The position numbers and the translations under genes were made by a program. From Alkalibacter rhizosphaerae (GTDB lineage: Bacteria > Bacillota > Clostridia > Eubacteriales > Alkalibacteraceae), in assembly GCF_017352215.1 (NCBI RefSeq), contig NZ_CP071444.1:1488001-1552000 (forward strand): a stretch of 64,000 nt of DNA, given 5' to 3'. The notes below the pieces were generated by a model. That model saw nothing but the letters and a program-made list of their open reading frames with translations, made no database searches and was not told where the DNA came from. This document shows, in pieces, positions 43,518 through 52,520 of this stretch; position 1 is the stretch's first letter; every line of letters starts with the position of its first letter.

Positions 43518-43695
43518 ATTAAAGAAAAGCTGTTTGTAATGGAATCTCTTGCTTCAAACCTCTGGTTAAGCGTGGTAGTTAAATCTGTTAAATTAATAGT
43601 AGAATAGCAAATCAAGTTCTTAGTCTTTATACGAAGGATGGAGTTCATACAGCAACGCTAGGATCTATAAACTAATTCATTGGAGGTTTTGTAGA

Positions 43696-44685
43696 ATGGG
43701 AAATCGATTACGCGGAAAAGTTGCACTTGTTACAGGGTCCGGACAGGGGATCGGAAGGGCGGTTGCCATCGCTCTTGCAGAAGAAGGGGCGAAGGTCGTT
43801 ACAAACAACCGGGGTCCGGTCAAACAGAATGTGGCGAATCAATTGGAGGGCAGGCTTGAACGCCTGACGCCAGAGCAACTCCAATGGTACAACGAAGAAC
43901 TGGAAAAATATACTGGTGATGCGGAAACGACGGCACAGAAGATCCGGGACTTGGGATTCGAGGCGGCAGCTGTTTTTGGCGATATCGCCGATTTTGACAC
44001 AGCAAAAGAGATCGTTGACAAGACGGTGGAGATCTATGGCTCGGTAGATATTGTCGTTAATGTGGCAGGTGCATTTGGCTTTGCCCCCATCGAAAAAATA
44101 ACGGAAGAGCTTTGGGACAAGGTGACCGATGTCAAACCAAAAGGCCACTTCAACATCATTCGCCACGCCGTTCCTTATATGAAGAAAAACAGATGGGGCC
44201 GGATCATCAACTGCTCCTCGCCGGCTTGGACGGGCGGAGGAATTCGTCAGTCCGAGTACTGCGCAGCCAATGCGGGCACAGTGGGCTTGACCTGGGCACT
44301 GGCGGAAGAGCTTGCCGATGACGGCATCACAGCCAATGTTTTCTGTCCGGCTGCAAAGACGCGAGCATCGGTGGATATGGAGCTGTTTGACAAAGTCGTG
44401 GATGAAGACGAGAAGGCCACCAAGTCTGGCGAGCCCCTGGTCAAATATGATGAGACGGCCCCACCCGAGTTGTTTTCCGCTTTTATTCCTTACCTTGCAT
44501 CGGATGAGGCCGCCCATGTTACGGGTTCTGTTTTCTTCACAATGGGAACATTTATTGGCCGCTACTCCAATCCTGCGATCTCCGCCCACATGATTGGTGT
44601 GGATGGTCCGTGGACGGTGGATAAAATTATCCAGGAAGCACCTGAAACCTTATTAAAAGATTACAAGAATATCAACCAGAAATAG
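43696..44685 (+). CDS. SDR-family protein with YxxxN active-site change
   Basis: A 329-aa protein of the SDR superfamily. The dinucleotide loop is TGSGQGIGRAVAIAL, NVAGAFGF follows, and the catalytic region reads INCSSPAWTGGG then SEYCAANAG. The lysine of Tyr-x3-Lys is replaced by asparagine (AAT at the K position). An unusual insertion of about 35 residues follows the second strand. The gene is richer in GC than its neighbours and unrelated to quorum sensing, so it looks like a later arrival between agr remnants. Without the lysine, catalysis may be altered or lost; a base error at that codon should also be considered. Confidence 0.85.
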   Translation: MGNRLRGKVALVTGSGQGIGRAVAIALAEEGAKVVTNNRGPVKQNVANQLEGRLERLTPEQLQWYNEELEKYTGDAETTAQKIRDLGFEAAAVFGDIADFDTAKEIVDKTVEIYGSVDIVVNVAGAFGFAPIEKITEELWDKVTDVKPKGHFNIIRHAVPYMKKNRWGRIINCSSPAWTGGGIRQSEYCAANAGTVGLTWALAEELADDGITANVFCPAAKTRASVDMELFDKVVDEDEKATKSGEPLVKYDETAPPELFSAFIPYLASDEAAHVTGSVFFTMGTFIGRYSNPAISAHMIGVDGPWTVDKIIQEAPETLLKDYKNINQK

Positions 44686-44707
44686 CAGCATTCCAGTTAC
44701 TGCACTA

Positions 44708-44733
44708 CTCCGTTTAGCCATTGCGTAAGGATT
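44708..44733 (+). pseudogene. agrC 3'-terminal remnant (agr copy 1)
   Basis: CTCCGTTTAGCC plus ATTGCGTAAGGATT encodes L-R-L-A-I-A-stop and matches the last codons of the intact agrC at 52391-52416 (L-R-L-A-V-A-stop) in 24 of 26 bases. On the other strand it is the end of agrD. Confidence 0.7.
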
Positions 44734-44854
44734 CCGGGATTTCCGGTTCGCCCCAAAAAAACAGGGATGCTTGCTGGTTTACGATCATTGGCGCGAGCAT
44801 TACAAGCAAGCTAAGAACGGGATAGATGAATATTCGACCGATTCTTTTTCTCAT
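44714..44854 (-). CDS. agrD: AgrD-type autoinducer prepeptide with serine (lactone) ring
   Basis: A 46-aa prepeptide: amphipathic N-terminal helix RKRIGRIFIYPVLSLLVMLA, then VNQQA, the ring segment SLFFW (residues 30-34), and the acidic recognition tail GEPEIPESLRNG. The tail matches the DEPEVPKEL tail that AgrB removes in staphylococcal AgrD. The residue that normally forms the thiolactone is cysteine; here it is Ser30, predicting a five-membered lactone like that of some serine-containing AIPs. AAAGGAG lies 9 nt before the ATG, and the gene overlaps the end of agrB by 44 bp. It would be processed by AgrB, exported, and sensed by AgrC (51128). Confidence 0.88.
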   Translation of the reverse strand: MRKRIGRIFIYPVLSLLVMLAPMIVNQQASLFFWGEPEIPESLRNG

Positions 44855-45410
44855 GAAGATGTTCTCCTTTCATAATGATTAATTGTATGGATTGAAAGAT
44901 GATTGTAAGTGGACCCAATAGAAAAATGGGTTCGCTTTTTTTCAAGCTGATCGCAATGTAAATCAGAGCAAAGAAGGCTGCCGTCGCCTTTAAGCGTTGT
45001 GGGCTGATGGTTAGGACTCTTCTGCTGTTGCTGGGAATTTGAGGAGTGAGGAGAGTGAGGATTCCGCCAAAAACAACACCGAGACCCAGTATGATCCATC
45101 GCAAGTGGGACAGCTTGAATGCGATGCCCATCATTACAGCAAAATACGCGAAAGAAAAGACAAGACACTGGGTGTACGATTTGAAATGTTTTCCTCCGAC
45201 CTTCATTCGCAGCAAGAGGGTGGTGATGGAACCGTACAGAAATTCCAAGCCATGTCCAAAAACACTGAAGGTGAAAAACAGTAGAAGAAGCTTGGACAAG
45301 TCACCGCCAATGGCAAGGAGAGCGTACTGGATTCTCGCCCATTGATCGTTGTCAAACCGGTTGTCCGGATCCAATTTTTTTAAAGCACTAATGCTATTTA
45401 AACGATTCAT
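44811..45410 (-). CDS. agrB: AgrB-type peptide-processing membrane protease
   Basis: A 199-aa membrane endopeptidase that cleaves the AgrD tail and cyclises the peptide. The catalytic pair is His75 and Cys82 in MKVGGKHFKSYTQC, spaced exactly as His77/Cys84 of S. aureus AgrB, after LLLRMK. Four to six membrane spans are predicted. ATG 45410 follows GGAG by 8 nt; ATG 45431 is less likely. It overlaps agrD, forming agrBD. The promoter has a LytTR direct repeat (45495-45524), so the operon is probably autoinduced. No agrCA follows it: the usual kinase/regulator pair is 5 kb away at 50395-52411. Confidence 0.9.
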   Translation of the reverse strand: MNRLNSISALKKLDPDNRFDNDQWARIQYALLAIGGDLSKLLLLFFTFSVFGHGLEFLYGSITTLLLRMKVGGKHFKSYTQCLVFSFAYFAVMMGIAFKLSHLRWIILGLGVVFGGILTLLTPQIPSNSRRVLTISPQRLKATAAFFALIYIAISLKKSEPIFLLGPLTIIFQSIQLIIMKGEHLHEKKNRSNIHLSRS

Positions 45411-45458
45411 TTCAACAACTCCATTGTCCATCGTTTTTTGGGATTACCTGTTACAAAA

Positions 45459-45524
45459 AATATACCACAACAGTTAAGAGGGTTTTGCTACAAAATCGAC
45501 TAAAAAAAGGGGCAAATAGACTAA
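45459..45524 (-). promoter_or_regulatory. agrBD promoter with AgrA/LytTR direct repeats
   Basis: On the minus strand TTAGTCTAT (45516-45524) and TTAGTCGAT (45495-45503) are 9-bp direct repeats, 12 bp apart, the geometry of AgrA sites. A -10 TATATT lies at 45459-45464 (extended by TG) with a poor -35 at about 45482-45487, which suits an activator-dependent promoter. Confidence 0.82.
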
Positions 45525-45673
45525 ATGGGTTGAATTGCCAATTTTATTATGCTAAGTTCTAAGTAGTAGGGGGGTGATGTACCAGTGAGAATGAATAAGG
45601 TGTTTTTATGAAAACTATAGCCGCATAGACAACTATTTTACTACGAAAATAAGATGATATTAAGACCAGCTAA

Positions 45674-47313
45674 TTAGGGCTTACTGAATGAAGCTATAAC
45701 CATTGAAAACACTGACTTTGAGGCGATTTTTTGGTATAATAGATGCAAGGATTATACACTTTTAGTCAAAAAATCTTTGCAGATGGAGGCGCCTCATGTA
45801 CATCAGAAAAACCAACCAGATCAAGTTTTCGGACGACTTTTTCCTGCCTTTTGGCGGAACGCTCAACAAAAACAATCGTTGGTCATATTAGCCGGTATGA
45901 TCCCTTGGTCCGATTTCGAGGATGCCTATGCCAAGAACTTCAAACCCTCCAACAAGGGAGAGGAAGCACTATCTGTCCGAGTAGCTCTGGGAACGTTGAT
46001 ATTGCAAACCAAGATGAAACTGGTGGATGCCGAAGTACCCTTGCAAGTAATGGAAAATCCATACCTCCAGTATTTCCTTGGGTATGACAGCTTTGAAGAC
46101 GATAAGCCGCCGTTTGATTCATCCCTGATCACCCACTTTCGAAAGCGGTTCAAGCCGGACATCCTTATGGAGATAAACAACATCATTGCCATGAAAGAGT
46201 TGGAAACCATTGCTGACAAAAACAATGAGGACGATTCCGATAATAATAATGGCTCTGGTCTAACACCGCCATCAAATGAGGATGTTCAAATCAGCTTTGA
46301 TGACATCCCGAAGAAAGGGAAGCTGATCCTTGATGCGACCTGTGCACCCAGCGACATTCGCTTTCCGACGGACCTGCGCCTTCTCAATGAAGCCCGTGAA
46401 AAGCTGGAAGAGATGATTGATATTCTCCATGCCCCAGACATCAGTGTTTTGCCAAAACCCAGAACCTATAGGAATCGGGCCCGCAAAGACTATTTGTCCC
46501 TGGAGAAGCAGCGCAAGAAACGCAGCAAGGCAATACGAAAAGCAATTCGTAAACAGCTTGGCTATGTGAAGCGGGACCTGGAATATGTAAAATCCTATCT
46601 TGAAGATCCCACAAGGGCTGAACTACTAACAAAACGCCAGAGCGATCAGCTTGGTACCATAGAAAAACTGTACGGACAGCAGCAATACATGTACGATGAG
46701 AGAACCCACAGTGTAGAAGAGAGAATTGTGAGCATTTCTCAGCCATACATCAGACCCATTGTCCGAGGGAAAGCAGGCTCAGACGTAGAGTTTGGGTGCA
46801 AAGTCATGACAAGTGTCGTGGATGGTTACACCTTCGTGGAAAAGCTTGACTTTGATACTTTCAACGAAGGTATTCTACTACAGGAAGCGGTGGAGCAATA
46901 CCGCAGGCGCTTTGGCTGCTATCCGGAAGCAGTTTTAGCGGATTCCATCTTTCGTAACCGCAAGAACCTGGCATGGCTCAAACTTCGAGGGATTCGCATC
47001 AGCGGACCCAGGCTTGGACGAAAACCGAAAGTTGTTCCACCGGAAGTCAAGAAGATACAAAAGGCAGACAATGGTGAACGTAATGTGGTAGAAGGATCCT
47101 ACGGTGTCGGTAAGAGGAAGTATGGCTTGGGCCTTATTAAAACCAAGCTTGAAGATACGACGAAAAGCGTTATCATTCTACAGTTTCTGGTAATGAACTT
47201 GGACCGGAGGCTCCGGTCCCTTTTGTCGCAATTTTGGATTCGCTTCATTTACGACATTAAAGCTAAGAATTTGGCTGCTGCCAACGGTCTGTGAATCGTT
47301 CAGCAAGCCCTAA
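45674..47313 (+). mobile_element. IS5-type insertion sequence
   Basis: About 1.64 kb. The terminal inverted repeats are TTAGGGCTTACTGAA (45674-45688) and TTCAGCAAGCCCTAA (47299-47313), with one mismatch. It carries one transposase gene. No clear target-site duplication is visible beyond AT-rich flanks. It separates agrBD and its promoter from the genes downstream and probably interrupted the gene whose end is at 47314-47548. Confidence 0.88.
45796..47294 (+). CDS. IS5/IS1182-group transposase (frameshift at 45881-45882)
   Basis: About 499 aa when repaired. ATG 45796 reads MYIRKTNQIKFSDDFFLPFG to NKNNRW, then the frame changes and continues ILAGMIPWSDFEDAYAKNF; adding one G after CGTTGG restores NRWVILAGMIPW, the conserved N-terminus of this group. 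The DDE core is visible as LILDATCAPSDIRFPTDL, AVLADSIFRNRKNLAWL and VVEGSYGVGKRKYGLG. It excises and inserts the element. If the frameshift is real the copy is dead; it matches the other one-base defects in this window, so it may be an artefact. Confidence 0.88.
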
Positions 47314-47548
47314 ATTAGATTATGATATTTATACAAATCAAACTGGTTACCAGATTTATGAAAATTCATTTAGTTACAGCTATTCCTGTACCTCGTGGGC
47401 CAGATTATCTTCAGCTCCTCCAAGATGGAAATACACTGGAAGAACTGGTGGTGGTGTAGGTTTCTATATATATAATGATTTTGTAATAACTGCTACACCG
47501 AATATTAACTATTTTAAAGGCCTCCAACTAAGTGCTTACGTTGACTAA
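47314..47548 (+). pseudogene. 3' remnant of a gene cut by the IS element
   Basis: After the right IS end an open frame continues with LDYDIYTNQTGYQIYENSFS and ends GLQLSAYVD. It is rich in Tyr, Ser and Asn, like a secreted bacteriocin- or adhesin-type C-terminus, and has no start of its own. No matching 5' part is visible before the IS, so it was probably deleted. Confidence 0.55.
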
Positions 47549-47600
47549 TATTTGGTCAGGTGCAAGAATGATTTTTGGAAAACAGAAAGAGGTGAAAAGG

Positions 47601-48224
47601 TTGAGCAAATCAGCAGCTGGAAATAAGGTAACTTACCGAATGTGTTTGGTGATTATAGTATTGTTTTCAATATTATTTCTAAGCAGTTGTAGTGAACAAA
47701 ATCAGACAAGCGGTCCATATAAAACAATGCTTGAAGGAGTCAATGCTGTAGTTCATTCTACTGATGAAGATTTAATCTTTGCAAGTGGTGCATATTTGTA
47801 TGAAAACCAAGAAGAATTTGATAATAATCAGCCAGCTTACTCATTAATATTCTATGCAAAGGAACTTGATGGAAATGAGCTGCCTATGTATCATTATATT
47901 GTTCGAGATGATATTGAATTAGCCGAAGAATTCAATATGCCTTTTGTTTCAGAGGAGATGAAGAAAATTGTTGAAACTGCGGAGCTTCAAGATCAACTTA
48001 AACTCATAGAAAAATTTGAAGATCTAACACACAAGGTGGTTGACCTGGCTAAGGAGAAGGATCGACAATTGGACAAAGAGGCATTCTCTGCAGGTTATGC
48101 CCTGTCAGGACACTACGAGGGTTCTGTATTTCATGTTAATACCGTTGGGGATCAAGGATTATTACAAGCATCATACAATACGGACACGGAAGAGCTTGTG
48201 GTTGCTGAGTCACTTGAATATTGA
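47601..48224 (+). CDS. Lipoprotein of unknown function
   Basis: About 207 aa. The signal peptide (MCLVIIVLFSILFLSSC) ends in the lipobox FLSSC. The mature part is acidic, with a helical middle (LAEEFNMPFVSEEMKKIVE) and a glycine-rich C-terminal strand region; no family recognised. TTG 47601 follows AAGAGGTG by 6 nt and gives a normal-length signal peptide; ATG 47568 (after AGGTG) is an alternative. It ends before a strong hairpin terminator at 48263-48310. Confidence 0.75.
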   Translation: MSKSAAGNKVTYRMCLVIIVLFSILFLSSCSEQNQTSGPYKTMLEGVNAVVHSTDEDLIFASGAYLYENQEEFDNNQPAYSLIFYAKELDGNELPMYHYIVRDDIELAEEFNMPFVSEEMKKIVETAELQDQLKLIEKFEDLTHKVVDLAKEKDRQLDKEAFSAGYALSGHYEGSVFHVNTVGDQGLLQASYNTDTEELVVAESLEY

Positions 48225-48262
48225 CGTAAGCATCAAACGGTTCAGGTTCGTATAGAAAAGAT

Positions 48263-48310
48263 AAATGCATAAACAAAAATCCCTCTTTGGGATTTTTTGT
48301 TTATGCATTT
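48263..48310. terminator. Long hairpin terminator
   Basis: AAATGCATAAACAAAAATCCC (48263-48283) pairs with GGGATTTTTTGTTTATGCATTT (48289-48310) with a single bulged T. It closes the lipoprotein transcript; the A/T symmetry could serve either strand. Confidence 0.85.
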
Positions 48311-48396
48311 AGAGTGTAAACGAGCAAAATATTTGACGAAGTCAGAGTGAACAGGTAATCTGTTAGTAGACGTACGAGTTTACAAGAAGGAGTGTT

Positions 48397-50363
48397 GTGC
48401 TGATGATGAGGTGGAGTATTAGGATTGCAAGGTTGATGTTCGCATTATTGGCCGCATTGCTCTTTGTATGGACTCCAACAACTGCCCAGGCGGCTGTATC
48501 CAAGGTTGATTTCGAGATAACGAGTTACCGAATTGATGCCTTTGTGGAATTGGACGGCTCAATGAGCGTACAGGAAGTTCTTGCTTACGAGGGCAGTTTC
48601 AACGGTCAATTTTGGAATTTGGAATATGCCGCCGGTGGGGAAAAATCGAATACCACAACGAATTTGGAGGATCTTGAAGGGAATGCAATCATCTACAACG
48701 CCCATGACATTCAAGACATGAAAGTATACGCTCTCTTAGATCCGAGTGGAACCCTCGGAGCCGATAATTTGCTTGAGTATTCTTTCATTTGGTCTGGTAC
48801 GGGCAATCCTGGTGATTCAGGCGTCTACGAACAAAGAATGGATGATGCCTCGGTAGCCTTAAAAATATTTTCGCCAACCCAGAACCAACAAAAGGTTCTG
48901 CTGATCACGTATCGATTGGAGAATGTGGCGGTATTGCATCGGGATGTTGCCGAAGTTTTTTGGAATTTCATTGGATCCAAGTGGGAGGAACCCCTTCATA
49001 ATGTAGAAATCAACATTCACCTTCCAAAGGCAAGCGAAGAGCTGAAAGTGTTTGCCCATGGCCCTTTGTATGGGACCTCAGAAATTGTCGACCAACAGCA
49101 GGTACGCTTGTCCATTGAAAAAATTACACCGGGTGAAATGCTGGATGGCAGGGTCGTATTCTCAAAAGAGGTACTGGATTCTTCTGAAAAAAGGACCGAC
49201 ATGGAGGCATTGCCTGAAATACTTCGTATCGAACAGCTGAAAGCCAATAAGGCCAACGACATGCGGAGAAATTTTTTGCTGTTGAAATATTTGATCGCCG
49301 GGTTGTCCCTTCTCGGATTGGTCGGGTCAATCGTTGGTGTTTTTCATATTTATAACAAATATATTAAAGAGAAAAAAACCGAGTTCCGTGGGAAATATTA
49401 CAGGGAGTTGCCTTCAGATTACGGCCCTGCCGTGATGAGCTATAATTACCATCAAAAGTTAAACACACCCAAGGATCTGACAGCCAGTATTTTAGATATG
49501 ATCCGCAAGAGAATATTCCGGATTGACATGGAAAAAGTAGAGAAAAAGAGCATTCTAGGGGAAGCAAACAGGGTGAAGAATACACGATCACAGATATCAG
49601 CAAAAATCTGCAAAGACCTTTGACGCCCTACGAGGAATTCATACGCCATTGGCTGATCGAAAAAATCGGAAATGGGATTTCCGCTACTTTTGATGAGATC
49701 GAAGCGTATTCAAAAGACAAAGTAAATGGCGCAGAGTTTTACAAGGACTATGGATTGTGGATGGTTATGGTTCGGGAGGAAGCGGAGAACTATGAGTTTT
49801 TCGATCCAACGGCGAACAAAGGAATCGCATCGGGGATCTTGATCGGTATAACAGGGATAGGCCTTGGTGTTTTCGCAATATTTCATGGAATTGTTTTAGG
49901 GATCGCGAATATCCCCGTTGGGATTCTGGTGATTGTTTGTTCTGCACTCATCAAACAGCGAACAAAGGAAGGCAATGAAGAATACGTCAAGTGGAAGGCT
50001 TTTTCCAGGTTTTTAAAAGACTTCAGCAAATTGGAAGATGCTGTTGTACCATCCGTCATTTTGTGGGAGCATTATCTGGTATATGCAGTATCCTTGGGCA
50101 TTGCCGACAGGGTCATAGATGCCATGCAGGTTTTTTTGAAACCGGATGACTTTGCCAATCCGGGGTTGACTTTCCTTGGAAGTAGTTACATGTATGGCGG
50201 GTTAACCGCAGTGCATGCGCTGAACACTTCCTTTACAAATGTTACCAGAAGTGCCATGCAAATTGCTTCAACCCAGAATTCCTCCGGCGCAGGTGGCGGT
50301 GGTGGTTTCAGTGGAGGAGGCGGCAGTGGCGGCGGCGGTGGCACAGGTGGTGGGGGATTTTGA
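48397..50363 (+). CDS. DUF2207 membrane protein with glycine-rich tail (frameshift at 49558-49561)
   Basis: About 655 aa when repaired. The signal peptide (residues 8-32, ending AQA) leads into the extracellular DUF2207 domain: VDFEITSYRIDAFVELDGSM and VQEVLAYEGSFNGQFW. A membrane span (LLKYLIAGLSLLGLVGSIVG) and a cytoplasmic part follow; the frame breaks after KKSILG and resumes as SKQGEEYTITDISKNLQRPL when one G is added to the GGGG run. Two more spans and the typical Gly/Ser tail (GGGGGFSGGGGSGGGGG) close it. GTG 48397 or ATG 48403 after AAGGAG starts it. The family function is unknown. It directly precedes agrAC. Confidence 0.87.
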
Positions 50364-50394
50364 TCCAAAATTCTTCCTGAAGAGTTGACGATTC

Positions 50395-51141
50395 ATGTGC
50401 AAGAAAGGGAGTGGGAATCTGAAAGCGGTATTGTTTTTGGAAGACGACAAAGACCAACGCAATTATTTGGTTGATATAGCGCGTCGCTACGATGCGGATC
50501 TTACGATTCACCAGACAGAGCTTGTATCAACGGCGATGTACATGGCGATGAACAACGAAATACATGCCTTTTTCATCGATGTTGTTCTGCCTGACGGCAA
50601 TGGCATTGATTTTGCCAGAAAGATCAGAAGCTTCGAGCAGTATCAGTTCACGCCCATTGTTTTTATTACAGGGGATATTCAAAGAGAATTGGAAGCTTTT
50701 CGAGAAGTGCATTGCTATGATTTTATTACCAAGCCCTATCATGAAAAAGTCGTTGAAGAGACATTGCAAAAGATCTTGGTGGACTACTTGGGGATGGAGA
50801 AAAGAGATGCCGATAATAAATTCTTCGATTTGGAATTTAAAAGCCAAACCCATCGCATCAACATCAAAGACATCATTTATTTTGAACGCATGAATCGGAA
50901 GATCTTTATCAAGACCCTTTATGAAGAGATCATGTACAAGCAAACCAGTTTATCTCAAATCCTGGAACAACTCCCCGCTCAATTTATGCAAATCCATCAA
51001 TCCATCATAGTAAATTTGAACTACGTGGAACGAATCGATTTCAAGGCAAACGAGCTACATTTGAAAAATGGTGGAGCGCCTCTGCCTGTAGGAACCAGTT
51101 TTCGAAAGAAAGTGGGGGAACAATTCAGTGACATTCGTTGA
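50395..51141 (+). CDS. agrA: AgrA-type LytTR response regulator (agr copy 2)
   Basis: A 248-aa two-component regulator: receiver domain (residues 10-125) with acidic pocket LEDD, phospho-acceptor Asp in FFIDVVLPDGNGIDFA, and switch lysine in FITKPYHEKVV; C-terminal LytTR DNA-binding domain (about 140-245) with HRINIKDIIYFERMNRKIF and FMQIHQSIIVNLNYVERID. It should bind the 9-12-9 direct repeats at 45495-45524 and 52521-52550. The GTG start of agrC lies within its last codons. Its N-terminal coding sequence is duplicated as the pseudogene at 43001. Confidence 0.92.
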   Translation: MCKKGSGNLKAVLFLEDDKDQRNYLVDIARRYDADLTIHQTELVSTAMYMAMNNEIHAFFIDVVLPDGNGIDFARKIRSFEQYQFTPIVFITGDIQRELEAFREVHCYDFITKPYHEKVVEETLQKILVDYLGMEKRDADNKFFDLEFKSQTHRINIKDIIYFERMNRKIFIKTLYEEIMYKQTSLSQILEQLPAQFMQIHQSIIVNLNYVERIDFKANELHLKNGGAPLPVGTSFRKKVGEQFSDIR

Positions 51142-52411
51142 GACGTTTTTGCTTTCGATCTTTGACACGGTGATGATTTTGATCATCAGCCATCGAATCA
51201 GGAGGGATGTATTCACAACGTTCCTGCAAAAGGTTTTCTTTGTTGTCCTTACGACCGGCTTCATTGCTTTTTTTAGCACCTATGTTTCAAACAATCATAT
51301 ATCCCATCTTCTATCTGTAATTTTTACCATAACCAGCATCAACATGTACTTGCGTTTCGGTGGAGAGAAAAGCATTGTACGTAATACTCTGTTGTTTTTC
51401 ACCACATCCATCATGCTCATCGCAATTCAAATGCTGACCATTGTAATCGTGCATTTGGTTTTTGGAAACATCGAGTATACCTTTACCAATGGCTTGCTTG
51501 CCCAATCCACCAGCATCATCATCGTGGTTCTGTTGGCAAAATTTGCTCCACTGCAAAAAATCGATGCATTTATTGTAGGAACCAATACGTTGTTTCGCTT
51601 TGTGATCACAACGACTTTTGTATTGTATTATGGCATCACCATTCTTTGGTTCAGCGACATTCAGTTGGTCACAGCGACACCTCTGGGGGCGATTGTTTTG
51701 ATCATGTTGGCAGTGGTTGTCAATACGATCATTCTTCGGGAAGGTTTCGTCAACGAGATGTACAAGAACAAGCTGGAGGTTTTGGAAACCTACACCCCCA
51801 TAGTGGAGGACATGATCACCGAATTGCGCTCCAGACAGCACGACTATCACAACCATATTCAGACACTGATCTCCATGAATTCCGGTGAAACCTTTGCATC
51901 GGAACAAGCCGACAAGTATATTGACGACATCACCAACAACGAACTGTTAAACATACTCAGGAAGATGGACGATCCCATAGTAGGTGCCTTTCTTCATAGC
52001 AAGGCCAGGGAAGCATCCAAGTATGGAATGGACATGATCCTGGATATCAAACGCCGCATACCGGATTCCATTTTCGAGACCTATGAACTCATTGAAATGT
52101 ATGGGATTCTCATAGACAATGCCTTTGATGCTGCAAAATGTGTGGATGCTTTCCCAAAGTCGGTTTTTGTTACAGTGGATCAGAAAGACAACCACATCCT
52201 ATTCGAAGTCAGAAACCACTACGGGTATGTGAGCATTAAAGACATCAACGGTTTCTTTCAGAAAGGAAACACCACAAAGACCGTACCCGGCCATGGATTT
52301 GGCTTATATAAGTTGAAAAGAATGTTGGAGAAGAAAAGCAGTTCCATACTTTTGTCCTATGACACAGAAAGGGAGCAAATCGTTGCCCAACTCCGTTTAG
52401 CTGTTGCGTAA
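51128..52411 (+). CDS. agrC: AgrC-type sensor histidine kinase (agr copy 2)
   Basis: A 427-aa HPK10-type kinase: six or seven N-terminal membrane spans (to about residue 215) form the peptide sensor, then the H-box LRSRQHDYHNHIQTLISM, the N-box YGILIDNAFDAAK and the G-box GHGFGLYKLKRML of a GHKL ATPase. It would detect the cyclic peptide made from AgrD and phosphorylate AgrA. GTG 51128 overlaps agrA by 14 bp. Downstream, where agrDB should lie convergently, only scars and the terminator GTGAACCC/GGGTTCAC plus T7 (52438-52468) remain. Confidence 0.92.
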   Translation: MTFVETFLLSIFDTVMILIISHRIRRDVFTTFLQKVFFVVLTTGFIAFFSTYVSNNHISHLLSVIFTITSINMYLRFGGEKSIVRNTLLFFTTSIMLIAIQMLTIVIVHLVFGNIEYTFTNGLLAQSTSIIIVVLLAKFAPLQKIDAFIVGTNTLFRFVITTTFVLYYGITILWFSDIQLVTATPLGAIVLIMLAVVVNTIILREGFVNEMYKNKLEVLETYTPIVEDMITELRSRQHDYHNHIQTLISMNSGETFASEQADKYIDDITNNELLNILRKMDDPIVGAFLHSKAREASKYGMDMILDIKRRIPDSIFETYELIEMYGILIDNAFDAAKCVDAFPKSVFVTVDQKDNHILFEVRNHYGYVSIKDINGFFQKGNTTKTVPGHGFGLYKLKRMLEKKSSSILLSYDTEREQIVAQLRLAVA

Positions 52412-52483
52412 GGATTTTGCTTGATTGATCATTGAAGGTGAACCCAAGAAAAAGGGTTCACTTTTTTTATGGGGACAGCAATG
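52391..52483 (-). pseudogene. agrDB scar (agr copy 2)
   Basis: The 26 bp at 52391-52416 match the end of agrD in copy 1 (minus strand reads ...SLRNS-stop against SLRNG-stop). The 52430-52482 segment matches an internal stretch of agrB at 44901-44959 (GATTG..AGTGGACCCA..GAAAAA..GGGTTCGCTTTTTTT pattern). In between and beyond, agrD and agrB are deleted. The GTGAACCC-loop-GGGTTCAC-T7 hairpin here ends agrAC. Confidence 0.75.
52438..52468 (+). terminator. agrAC terminator
   Basis: GTGAACCC (52438-52445), 8-nt A-rich loop, GGGTTCAC (52454-52461), then seven T. A G-U-paired version of the same hairpin is buried inside agrB of copy 1 (about 44909-44940). Confidence 0.9.
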
Positions 52484-52520
52484 CCGTTCACTACATAATC
52501 AAAGCTTGTTTTGCTATAAA

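Noticed and set aside
45674-47313. A target-site duplication for the IS element
   Set aside because: TTA/TAA at the ends are part of the inverted repeats; the flanking bases are too AT-rich to claim a duplication.
50186-50368. Proline-rich ORF opposite the end of the DUF2207 gene
   Set aside because: It is the reverse complement of the Gly codons in the glycine-rich tail.
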